This document shows positions 11,235 to 21,308 of a DNA stretch of 64,000 nt, piece by piece (position 1 is the first letter of the stretch; each line of letters opens with the position of its first letter). The translations under genes were made by a program, and so were the position numbers. The DNA is from Zizania palustris (lineage: Eukaryota; Streptophyta; Magnoliopsida; Poales; Poaceae), in contig JAAALK010000288.1 in assembly GCA_019279435.1 (NCBI GenBank), positions 75,477,499-75,541,498 on the forward strand, read 5' to 3'. The notes below the pieces were generated by a model that was given only the letters and a program-made list of their open reading frames with translations, did no database searches and had not been told where the DNA came from.

Positions 11235-11250
11235 AAGGCAGGGGGGCATG
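11235..11250 (+). other. Element A polypurine tract
   Basis: The purine-rich AAGGCAGGGGGGCATG stretch directly precedes the LTR start TGTTGATAGC at 11251. This is the expected position and composition for the plus-strand primer. Confidence 0.75.
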
Positions 11251-11689
11251 TGTTGATAGCAAAAAATGGCATTAATGGCTGAGATTGTCAAAATATCAAT
11301 TTTGGTAATTTGGGCCAAAAATACACATGTCCGGGGTCAGGCCGAAGCCCTATGGGGCCGAAGGTCCATTGGGCTGTGGGCTCCGAAAGCCTCCAGCCAG
11401 CCCATGGCCTTCGGCCAGGAAGCCTTCGGAGGCCCACGCCACTGAAGCTTCGGCCCGAGGAGCAGGCCTCGACGGGCCTGGCCGAAGGCCACATTGGTAG
11501 AGATAGAGTTGGATGCAATTCTGGCTAAGTTTTTATCTCTATCCGAAGGCCAGCTTAGACAGCCTCCTCCCCCAACACAAATCAAACACAAAGCCCTAGC
11601 TTTGTTCGCACTTACTTTACCTTTATTTTTCCTGTACCTCTTCGTGGGTTTGCCTGGAAGCCCTCCGCCGGCCACTTCATAATAGTGGT

Positions 11690-11805
11690 AACCCTTGTTA
11701 CTTCACTTGTGAAGTATCCATTAATCTATGTAATAGATTGCTATCGCCTTGTTACTTCGCATGTGAAGTATCCGCTAATCTGCGTAACAGATTGCTACCT
11801 TCGGT
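11690..11805 (+). repeat. Two-copy 54-bp tandem repeat with dyad symmetry in A LTR
   Basis: Two copies begin with CTTGTTACTTC at about 11694 and 11748. Each contains the near-palindromes ACTTCAC..GTGAAGT and AATCTAT..ATAGATT. B's LTR has a matching two-copy repeat around 31475-31570. Position in U3 or R and conservation between two elements suggest a regulatory role, but this is inference. Confidence 0.55.
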
Positions 11806-12195
11806 ACTAGTGCAACACTTAGCAGAATTCGGTCCTCAGGCCGAATTGGTACTTCGAACCCTCTTTGTTGCAGGTCCCCACGTTCGGAGCTACTTCGTCG
11901 AAGGTGTCCGGAGCTGAGAGATCGGTTTCGGAGGTCGTCAGGGCACCCTTCGGCGAGACTACAGGCTTCGACGACAGGCTTCGCCACGCTTGTACTCCGC
12001 TCTAGACGAAGTTACGCCCACGCGCGGCCCTCGTGTTATTATTCTGTATCTTGCCATATCAGAGACCTCACGTCGAACCCCGCTGTTCGGAGGTGGTCGT
12101 CGTGTCCAGATCCGTTCGGAGTTCATCTTCGGCCGGATCAGTCCGAACGCCGAAGGCACCCTTCGGCGGGATACTTCGCACTAGATGCCGAAGGT

Positions 12196-12200
12196 ATACT
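12196..12200. repeat. E2 target-site duplication, left copy (ATACT)
   Basis: ATACT lies directly before the E2 end TGTGACGCC. The same five bases follow the other end at 24738-24742. Five-base duplications are usual for Ty3/gypsy integrases. Confidence 0.85.
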
Positions 12201-15200
12201 TGTGACGCCCCGATTTAACAAATCGGAACATTATTGAATTTCCAAAGAAAAACAATAATACAAGAGGTTCATCATGCGAAAATCGTGCATACGATAAGTA
12301 TTCATGGTACGCAGACCATATTATTACATCAGAGTTAAATAAAAATAATAATAAAAATAAACTGCATGACGAACGCCTTCTTCAAGATCTTTTCACTTGA
12401 CTGGGTTGCTACTCCAGACCATCTTCGTAGTAGGCATCCTCTGAATGGTGTGTCCAATGGGTATGAGTACAAAAGTACTCAACAAGCCACCGCAAATGCA
12501 ATAGTAATGCAGGATAACAACAAGGAAGGATAATGGCTAATCTTGCGGAAAACCATATTTGTAAAGCAATTAAAGTGATACAAGTATTAATACAGAAATG
12601 TAAACATGTATGTCTCAACTTCTAACTCGAGGGGTACAATCAGCCCCACCTCGCTCAACGGTCCTTACATGTCAAACCATCATGCACATTCACTTAAAAA
12701 GTAAACTAACTGTGGGATGTCACGCAACCCGCCCTTGACCGTGGGCTCGGCTTTTTGAAAAGATTTATGACTCTGATCAGAGATGTACTACAATACCCAC
12801 AAGGCACGCACTCATCCCAAACACCAAAGTGTAACGAGATGACCCATACCACGGGAACTCGTGCCAAAACCTCAGCATGAAATGCTCCAAGCGATAACCA
12901 CCTGCTCTAGGTTTCGCCGGCGCGCCGGGCCGCATCCCGGCTAACGTCGCACCCCCTTTTGCGCCACGTCGGTAAAGCCACCCGCAGGTGCATCTTGACC
13001 CATCTCCAAATGGTGGCCTCGGTTTGGAACACTCCTTACCTTAGTTAGGACTTACCCATTAGACTTGTGGTTAGTACGGAAGTGTATTGCAATGGATCCG
13101 TCAGACCGGTCCTTATAGTGCCCCGAGTGCTTCCGACCAATACCCTAGATTGCACCCGGAACCCACCATGCATTCACTCACAACCACAACTCCATCACCG
13201 ATAGAATTCCAAGGATAAGAATAACGGGGATCATATAGTAGAACCAAGTTGCTACGACTCATTTTTAATCCTATAGCAATCATGTCAATACATTGGACAC
13301 TAGCTAATAATACTAATCATATGGTGACAAGGAGTTTAGGCGAGATAGCATGGCTTGGGTTGAACATCAAGGTCGGGGGATCCAAAATAAATATATATTG
13401 TATGGGTTCCATTTGACTAATGCATGTATATCCTATGTATTTTAGCGATAGTTTAATAAAACATGGGTTCGATATGCTCAAAAGATTGGTTTGGTGACTT
13501 GCCTTGTTCAGCGAAAGGCGACGGGGGAACTTCCGGGTAATATTCTGGCTCCTCGGCGGTGTCGTAGTCTTCCCAATATAAATAAAATAAATACGACATT
13601 CAGTTAAACAATTTAAAACCACACAACAAGCATATAGGTTTTAGTTGGGTCAATTTAAAGAAAACCAAGTTGTTAAGTTCCTGAAATTCATTTTATGACC
13701 AATTTAAAATGAACCATAATGTAATATTGTCCTTTATAAAAGAGGTTTTAATTTTGAATAGACTCATTTTAAGTTTTCTAATTAATTTAAAATAAGAGTT
13801 TCAGAGAAAACTTAGTGGTTTCATTAAATTAACAGGAAATGAATAAATATAAATTTTGCTGAAATTTAAATAATTAAATTTTTAATTTACTCTAAGGGCA
13901 TTTGAATACTTTATTAAATAAGGATGAAATATTCAAAGTAAGTATACTGTTTTTATTGTATGAACATGTGGAGAATAATATTACAAATTTTCTGGAATTG
14001 AAATGGTAATTTTTGAAGTTAAAATGCGCCAGATTTTAATTTTAGAAGTTTAAAACCATTTCTGGAATTTAAATTAAATCCAAAACGGTCTCGGGTCCAC
14101 GGTGAGCCAGGCTCACGGTGAACCCGCGCACTGTGCGCGTGCGCCGGATCGAGATCCACCATTGGATCGCGATCGGGCGATCACGGGCGAGGCGGGGGAG
14201 TTAAAACGACGTGGACGGCTGAGATTAAATCGTTGAACCGGTACGCATCGTGCGGTCCAGATGCATCGCGGGGTTTAAATATTAACGAACAGCTCATATT
14301 AAATCGTACCCCTTCACCGAGATCTAACGGATTCGATTAAACCGCACGAGGGACTTAATCATCACCGTTGAATCCAGATCGCACGGTCACGATTGAATCC
14401 GAGACGGCACGGGTACTCAGCCCGTGCCGGTCATCTTCTCCGGCGACGGCGAGCGGGCCAGAGGCCACGGCAAGCGACGGCGGTCCTAGCTAGGCCTAGA
14501 AACGGAAAGAGGATGCCTAGGGGAACATGGGGGTACCTTTGCGGTGGTCCGAGGTCGACGGGGCGTGGCCGGCGACGAGGGTAGATGGCGAGGTGGTTCG
14601 GGTCCTTGTCGGCGACGGCGCTCCGGCGAGGTTCGGCGTCGACGGAGGGGTGGCCGAGGTCGGTGATGTCCTTGTAGTCACAATGGTGGGGTTGTCTAGG
14701 GCGGAGGAGGTCACTGGCAATGGTGAGTGGCGGCCAGAGTGCGGGCGGCGGTGTGGCGCTAAAAGTCGAAGTGTGGGCGTTCGGTTCGTCCTCGCAGCGA
14801 GTGAGCGTGGGGGTAAAACGCGGACGGCCAGGGGGTTTAAATAGGGCCACCGGCGGGGGCAGAGGGGGCGTAATTCACGGTGGCCGAGAGTAAACGCGTT
14901 TAAACGCCGGCGAGCTCGGGTTGCGCTTGATTCATCGAACCTGGACGTGAATTGGTCGTATTTGAATAGCGGAAATGGTCGCCGTGGACCGGGGGTTGTA
15001 ATGGCGGGCTCAATTTGAGGGGAGGGGGTCGGGAGCAACGGATCTGAGGCGCATTAAGGCGTCGGCCGGCGAGGGGGGGATTTGGGGACGGATCTCGCGG
15101 AGATGAAGGATCTGACAGGCAGGGGCTACATGCCAGCGGGCGCAAGCGGTCGGGCATAGAGACTGATGGGTGGGGTCGAGCGGTCGGGCGCAGGGGTTCG

Positions 15201-15627
15201 GTTGGCGCCGATAGGTAGGGCCAGGGCGTCGGGTACGCGCGCGCAGAGAGGGGGGGTCCCTGACGGGCGGGGTCCACTGGTCAGACGAGGCGCGTGGGGA
15301 GGAGTGGGCTGGGCTGGCCGGGAGAGAGAGAAAGGGAGGGTGAGGGCCCGTTACTGTTTAAATGCTTTTCTGATTAAAAATAATTATAGAAAATGGATTA
15401 AAATATTTGGGCCACTTCCAAGGTTGATAAAAATTTGTAAATATTCTCAAAAATATATCTTGGCCTTGGGATCATATACAAAATTTTCTAGCCCCTGGTT
15501 TGGTCATTTCATCTAGGTTCTACTTCAAAAAGGTTAAGGAGGGCATTAAAGGTATTTCTAAAATAAATAATTCTAGGAAAATAGATTAAATGATATTTTT
15601 ATTTCTTTGAAAATGTGGGGTGTTACA
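12201..15627 (-). repeat. E2 left LTR (3.43 kb)
   Basis: In minus orientation it starts TGTAACACCCC at 15627 and ends GGGGCGTCACA at 12201. It is adjacent to a polypurine tract and the pol 3' end, so it is a 3' LTR by context. It has an AT-rich middle (13600-14090) and a GC-rich promoter block (14090-15350). Confidence 0.9.
14836..14843 (-). promoter_or_regulatory. TATA box of E2 left LTR
   Basis: TATTTAAA on the minus strand lies between GC-rich blocks (GGCCC before, CCCCC after), as expected for an LTR core promoter. The same motif is at 22098-22105 in the right LTR. Transcription would proceed toward 12201. Confidence 0.5.
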
Positions 15628-15666
15628 AACCTATCCCCCTTACAAAGAATCTCGTCCTCGAGATTG
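15628..15666 (-). other. E2 left polypurine tract and hairpin
   Basis: In minus sense the hairpin at 15666-15647 is followed by TTTGTAAGGGGGATAGGTT and then the LTR start. The order is the same as in E1 and in the E2 right arm. Confidence 0.75.
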
Positions 15667-15671
15667 GAACG

Positions 15672-18600
15672 CTACTCGAATAGCTCAGGGTATTGGGCCT
15701 TCAGCTCGTCTTCTTTTTCCCATGTGGCTTCTTCAACGGGGTGGTTGTCCCACTGAACCTTGCAGAAGCGAACCACATGGCTCCTGGTTACTCTTTCCTT
15801 AGTCTCCAGGATCTTGATGGGTTTCTCGATATAGGTCAAATCCTCTTGGATGTTGAGTTGTTGGAGGTCGGCTTGCTCGGCAGGCACACAAAGACACTTC
15901 TTCAGCTGAGAGACGTGGAACACATCATGGACTCCTGCCAGAGATGGAGGCAGTTCTAGTTGATATGCCACTTCTCCTTGCCGTCGGAGGATCTGAAAAG
16001 GTCCGACATAGCGGGGTGCTAGCTTGCCTTTCATGTTGAACCTTTGAGTGCCACGGAGGAGAGTGACTCGGAGATAGACATAATCACCCTCCTCAAAGGT
16101 TAGGTCTCTTCGTCGGTTATCGGCGTAGCTCATTTGTCGGGACTGGGCTATCTTCAATCAGTCCCTGATGATCTTGACCTTCTCCTCAACTTCTCTCAAT
16201 ATATCCATCCTGAATAGTTGCGACTCTCCGGTCTGATCCCAAAGCAACGGCATTCTGCATTTACGTCCGTAGAGTGCTTCGAACGGGGACATTTGCAGGC
16301 TAGCTTGATAGCTGTTGTTGTAGGAGAACTCCGCATAGGGCAAGTTCTTGTCCCACATTCCGCCAAAGTCTAGAGCACAAGCTCTAAGCATATCCTCCAA
16401 TATCTGGTTAACACTTTTGGTTTGACCATCGGTCTAAGGATGGTAGGCGGTGCTAAAGTTCAGTCGGGTGCCGAGTTCCTCTTGAAGGTTCTTCCAAAAC
16501 TTGGAGGTAAACTGACTCCCACGGTCAGATACGATCTTCTTAGGAACTCCGTGTAGGCACATGATCCGGGTCATATACAACTCGGCCAACATGGCGACGG
16601 TGTAAGTTGTCTTGACGGGGATGAAGTGAGCTACCTTGGTGAGTCGGTCGACGATCACCTAGATAGAATCGTGACCAGCTTGGGTCCTAGGCAGTTCCGT
16701 GATGAAGTCCATTCCTATTTCTTCCCACTTCCATTCAAGAACCTTGAGAGGTTGCAATAGTCCAGCAGGTCTTTGATGTTCTGCCTTGACTCACCGGCAT
16801 GTGTCGCAGTTGGCCACATACTCAGCTATTTCCCTCTTCATGCTGACCCACCAATATTTTTCCTTTAGGTCTTGATACATCTTTGTATTCTCGAGATGTA
16901 TGGAGTATAGAGTATCGTGGGCTTCTTGAAGGATGAGGGTCTTCAACTCAGGTTTGTCGGGTACACATATCTGGTTTCCGAACCAGATGGTACCTTGGTT
17001 GTCCTCAGAGAATCCGGGGGCTTTACCCTTCCACATGTTCTGTTGGATCTCCAAGATGTTCGGGTCTTCCTTCTGCTTTTCTCGGATCTGGTCTATCAAG
17101 ATAGGTCTAGACTCCAAAGCAGCGAGGTACACTCGGGTGGTGATTCCTAAATTCAGCCTTTCCATCTCCTTGTATAGCAGAGGGGCTTGGTCCTGTATCA
17201 TGATGGCATTGCAGTACCCTTTTCGACTAAGGGTGTCTGCCACCACATTTGCCTTGCCTAGATGATAATGATGCCCAAGTCATAATCCTTGATCAGTTCC
17301 AACCATCTCCTTTGCCTGAGGTTCAGGTCTGGTTGGGTGAATATGTACATGAGTCTCTTATGGTCGGTGAAGACCTCACACCGGTTTCCCACAAGGTAAT
17401 GTCTCCATATCTTCAAGGCATGAACCATGGCTGCTAACTCCAGGTCGTGGGTTGGGTAGTTCAACTCATGCGGTCTCAGCTGTCAGGAGGCGTAAGATAT
17501 AACCTTCCCATCTTGCATCAAGACACAACCCAATCCTTGACGAGAGGCATCACAGTAGATGTGGAAGTCTTTCCGGATGTCTGGCAGAGTCAGAATAGGG
17601 GCTGACACGAGCTTCTTCTTGAGGGTTTGGAAGATTTCTTCACAATCTGGGGTCCATTCAAATTTTACCTCCTTTTGCAGCAGTCTGGTCAAAGGCTTGG
17701 TGATCTTCGAAAAATTCTCGATGAACCGGCGGTAGTATCTGGCCAGTCCGAGAAAACTCCGGATCTCGGTCACGCTCGTGGGCTGCAACCAGTTGGTTAC
17801 TGCTTCCACGGTGGTCGGGTCCACAGCTATTCCTCCAGCAGATATGACATGACCGAGGAACTTCACCTCAGACGACCAAAACTCGCACTTGCTGTATTTG
17901 GCGTACAGTTGTTGTTCCCTTAGCTTTCCGAGGGTCATACGGAGGTGGGTTTCGTGTTCTTCCTTGGTCTTGTAGTAGACGAGGATATCGTCAATGAATA
18001 CCACGATGAACTTATCCAAGAACTCCATGAATACATTGTTCATCATGTTCATGAAAAAGGTCGGGGCATTCGTGAGTCCGAACGACATCACAGTATACTC
18101 GTAGAGTCCATAGCGAGAGGTGAAGGCAGTCTTGGGTATGTCCTCTTCTCTAATCCTCAATTGGTGATAACCTAACCTGAGGTCAATCTTGGAAAACACT
18201 GAGGATCCTTTCAGTTGATCGAATAGATCGTCGATCCAAGGCAATGGGTATTTGTTCTTGATGGTTACGTCGTTCAGGTATCTATAGTCCACGCACATCC
18301 TCTTGGTCTTGTCCTTCTTCATAGAGAAGATGACCGGTGCACCCTAGGGTTAGGTACTCGGTCGGATGTACCCTTTCTGCTCCAGGTCTTCGATGTTGCT
18401 CTTGACTTCGGCTAGTTCATTGGCGGCCATCCGGTATGGGCGCTTGGAGATTGGAGTGGTCCTGGGGACAAGCTCGATTCTGAATTCGATGTCCCGCTTG
18501 GGAGGCATTCCTGGTAGGTCCTCTAGGAAGACATCCATGAACTCCTTGACTATGGGCACTTCTTCAAGAGCCAGAGAGTGAAGAGATGCCTCAAGTGGTT

Positions 18601-20125
18601 TGTGGCTGGTCATCCGAAAAGTGACGGCTTCGCCTTCGGGGTTGGTCACTGTTACGGACTTGTTGGCACAGTCGATCACTCCCATGTGCTTCATCAACCA
18701 ATCCATCCCTAGGATGAGGTCGAGTCTGGTGCACTTAATGAGGACTGGCTCGGCCCGGAACAATACTCCTTGGATCTCTATCTTAATCTTAGGACTGTAT
18801 AAGTGGGCTAAGGTTTTATTGCCGGGAGTGGCAATCATCATGGGGACTGATAGAGGGAGTACTTCCAAGTTGTGGGTTTTCACAAAGTCTTTTGAGATGA
18901 AAGAATGTGTTGCTCCAGAGTCAAATAATATCATAGCTGGTATGGAATTCACGGTAAACGTACCGAGCACAACTTCGGGAGCCTCCTGAGCTTCCTCCGC
19001 GCTGATGTGGTTGACGTGGGCACGAACCGCCTGGTTGTGTGCCGCGCCTTGGTGTTGCTTGGGGTGAGGACACTGGTGTTCGTAGTGCCCTTCCTTCTGG
19101 CAGTTGAAGCAGACGACCGGCTTCCCTAGGCGATCCTTCATGATCAGTGCCTTGGCGGCAGGCGTCAGTTGAGCTACCGGAGCTGGTGGAGCGGGGCGGG
19201 GATGCCCGGCATTGGATCCACCGGCGGCGTGAGGTGGCCTGTAGGCGGGCCAAGGATGGTAGGTGGGCGCTGGTGGCGGAGGGATGAAGCGGGGCCTCTG
19301 GGAATTCGCCTGTTGATTCTTGAAGGCGATCATTTTCCTCTTCTTGAGATCCAGCTTGTTTTGCTCAGTCTCTTGGATGAGCGCTTTATTCACCAACCGT
19401 TGAAAGTCGGCGTAGTCGGTGGCGACGAGCTAGATGGACAGCTCATCCTTAAGTCCCCGGAGGAACTTAGCCTGGCGGAGGGCGTCAGTCCGCACCTCTT
19501 CTGGTGCGTAGCATGCCAGACGGTTGAATTCATGGAGATACTCCATGACGGTCCGGTTGCCCTGTTGTAGGTCGCGGAACTCCTGCTGCTTGATCACGAT
19601 AACTCCAGCGGGGACGTGGGCGGCGCGAAAGGCGATGGTAAACTCCGCCCATGTTACCACGTGGTCCTCAGGCTGGGACTCACGGTAGTTGTCCCACCAG
19701 TCCGCGGCATGACCCTGGAGCTGGTGAGTGGCGAAGGCCACTCGCTCCCGGTCGGTGCAGGGGAGGAGGTCCAACTTCTTCCCAATGGTGCGGAGCCAAT
19801 CTCCAGCCTCCATGGGGTTGGTGGTGCTAGAGAAGATCGGTGGGCATACGCGCAGGAACTCCGAGAGTTGGGGAGTGGGCGCACGAGGGGCGGGCTCCAC
19901 ATTTTGCAGGCGGTCCAACTGCGCCTGTTGGTGCTGCATTTGGGTGAGGAGGGCGGTGATCAAGTGGTTTTGATTCACCAGCATTTCCGCCAAGGTGGGG
20001 TGGTTGGCGGATGGCGACCCAGTCTGTCGCGGGCCCGTTGCACCCCAGTTGGGCACAACACCTTCGGGCAAGCTGTGGCTTCCTCCTTCTCCATTGTTGG
20101 AGCCGGTGTTATGGTTGTCGGCCAT
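15672..20125 (-). pseudogene. gag-pol: E2 left-arm gag-pol polyprotein, Tekay chromovirus, broken
   Basis: The frame starts at ATG 20125 (MADNHNTGS). Gag (about 20125-19000) has a Gln-rich coil, the capsid region (WWDNYRES, FNRLACYAPEEV) and a CCHC knuckle (CFNCQKEGHYEHQC). The protease has LFDSGATHSFIS near 18920. Reverse transcriptase has the FIDDIL motif near 17985. RNase H contains YCDASRQGLG near 17545. Integrase has its zinc region (CDTCR near 16795) and DRLTKVAHF/SDRGSQF core. The tail holds FHVSQLKKCL and the chromodomain-like TWEKEDELKAQYPEL, ending at a TAG at 15672. Stops lie near 19429, 18340-18348, 17482, 16790, 16660, 16433 and 16142, and one base is lost near 17262. Most stops fit TGG-to-TAG, CAG-to-TAG or CGA-to-TGA changes. 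It would be translated from an LTR transcript, but this copy has no 5' LTR of its own. Confidence 0.88.
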
Positions 20126-20140
20126 CGAGCATGATCGAGA
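20124..20140. other. Inversion junction of E2
   Basis: Minus-strand gag ends at its own start codon (20123-20125). A few bases later (from about 20132, TGATCGAGATCC) the plus strand resumes in reverse transcriptase at the place matching about 17770 in the left arm. The gag leader and primer site are absent. The junction spacer is at most six bases. Confidence 0.8.
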
Positions 20141-21264
20141 TCCATAGTTTTCTCGGACTGGCTGGATACTACTGCCGATTCATCGAGAATTTTTTGAAGA
20201 TCACCAAGCCTTTGACCAGACTGCTGCAAAAGGAGGTAAAATTTGAATGGACCCCAGATTGTGAAGAAAGCTTCCAAACCCTCAAGAAGAAGCTCGTGTC
20301 AGCCCCTATTCTAACTATGCCAGACATCCGGAAAGACTTCCACGTCTAATGTGATGTCTCTCGTCAGGGATTGGGATGTGTCTTGATGCAAGATGGGAAG
20401 GTTATATCTTACGCCTCCCGACAGCTGAGACCGCATGAGCTGAACTACCCGACCCACGACCTGGAGTTAGCAGTCGTGGTTCATGCCTTTAAGATATGGA
20501 GACATTACCTTGTGGGAAATCGGTGCGAGGTATTCACCGACCACAAGAGCCTCATGTACATATTCACCCAACTGGACCTGAACCTTAGGCAAAGGAGATG
20601 GTTAGAACTGATCAAAGATTACGACTTGGGCATCCATTATCATCTAGGCAAGGCCAATGTGCTGGCAGATGCCCTTAGTCGAAAAGGGTACTACAATGCC
20701 ATCATGATACAAGACCAGGCCCCTTTGCTATATAAGGAGATGGAAAGGCTGAATTTAGGGATCACCACCCGAGCGTACCTTGCTGCCTTAGAGTCTAGAC
20801 CTATCTTGATAGACCAGATCCGTCGAAGAAACCTAACCTTTGAGGAGGGTGATTATATCTATCTCCGAGTCACTCCCCTCCGTGGCACTCAAAGGTTCAA
20901 CATGAAAGGCAAGCTAGCACCCCGCTACGTTGGACCTTTTCAGATCCTCCGACGGCAAGGAGAAGTGACATATCAACTAGAACTGCCTCCATCTCTGGCG
21001 GGAGTCCATGATGTGTTCCACGTCTCTCAGCTGAAGAAGTGTCTTCGTGTGCCCGCCGAGCAAGCCGACCTCCAACAACTCAACGTCCAAGAGGATTTGA
21101 CCTACATCAAGAAACCCATCAAGATATTGGAAACTAAGGAAAGAGTGACCAGGAGCCGTGTGGTTCGCTTCTGCAAGGTTTAGTGGAACAACCACCCCGT
21201 CGAAGAGGCCACATGGGAGAAGGAAGACGAGCTGAAAGCCCAAAACCCTGAGCTATTCGAATAG
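20132..21264 (+). pseudogene. pol: E2 right-arm pol fragment with integrase deleted
   Basis: This arm begins in the reverse transcriptase thumb region (SFLGLAGYYCRFIENF), continues through RNase H (SRQGLGCVLMQDG, TDHKSLMYIFTQ, LADALSRKG), then jumps from LIDQI directly to RRRNLTFEEGDY. The whole integrase core present in the left arm (about 16090-17095 there) is missing. The tail keeps the FHVSQLKKCL and TWEKEDEL segments and ends at a TAG at 21262. It has a TAA near 20347 (at the Tyr of the RNase H YCDAS motif) and a TAG near 21181. It is closely similar to the left arm but not identical, so it either diverged after insertion or came from a second template. It cannot give a functional protein. 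Confidence 0.85.
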
Positions 21265-21269
21265 CGTTC

Positions 21270-21308
21270 CAATCTCGAGGACGAGATTCTTTGTAAGGGG
21301 GATAGGTT
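21270..21308 (+). other. E2 right polypurine tract and hairpin
   Basis: The hairpin at 21270-21289 and the tract GTAAGGGGGATAGGTT precede LTR start TGTAACACCCC at 21309. This mirrors 15628-15666 on the opposite strand. Confidence 0.75.

Larger units (their letters stand above)
11251..12200 (+). repeat. Element A 3' LTR, left piece
   Basis: The LTR starts TGTTGATAGC. It matches the inverted B LTR (30776-32101) in order and content. It is split by E2: the piece here ends with ATACT and resumes at 24743. With E2 and one ATACT removed, the two pieces are colinear with B (CGAAGG, then a few bases, then GTGACCC), which independently confirms the E2 insertion point. Combined length is about 1.2 kb. 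Confidence 0.88.

Noticed and set aside
14393..15277. ORFs in the E2 LTRs (also 21829-22510)
   Set aside because: Same reason: LTR promoter DNA with open frames on both strands and no family resemblance.
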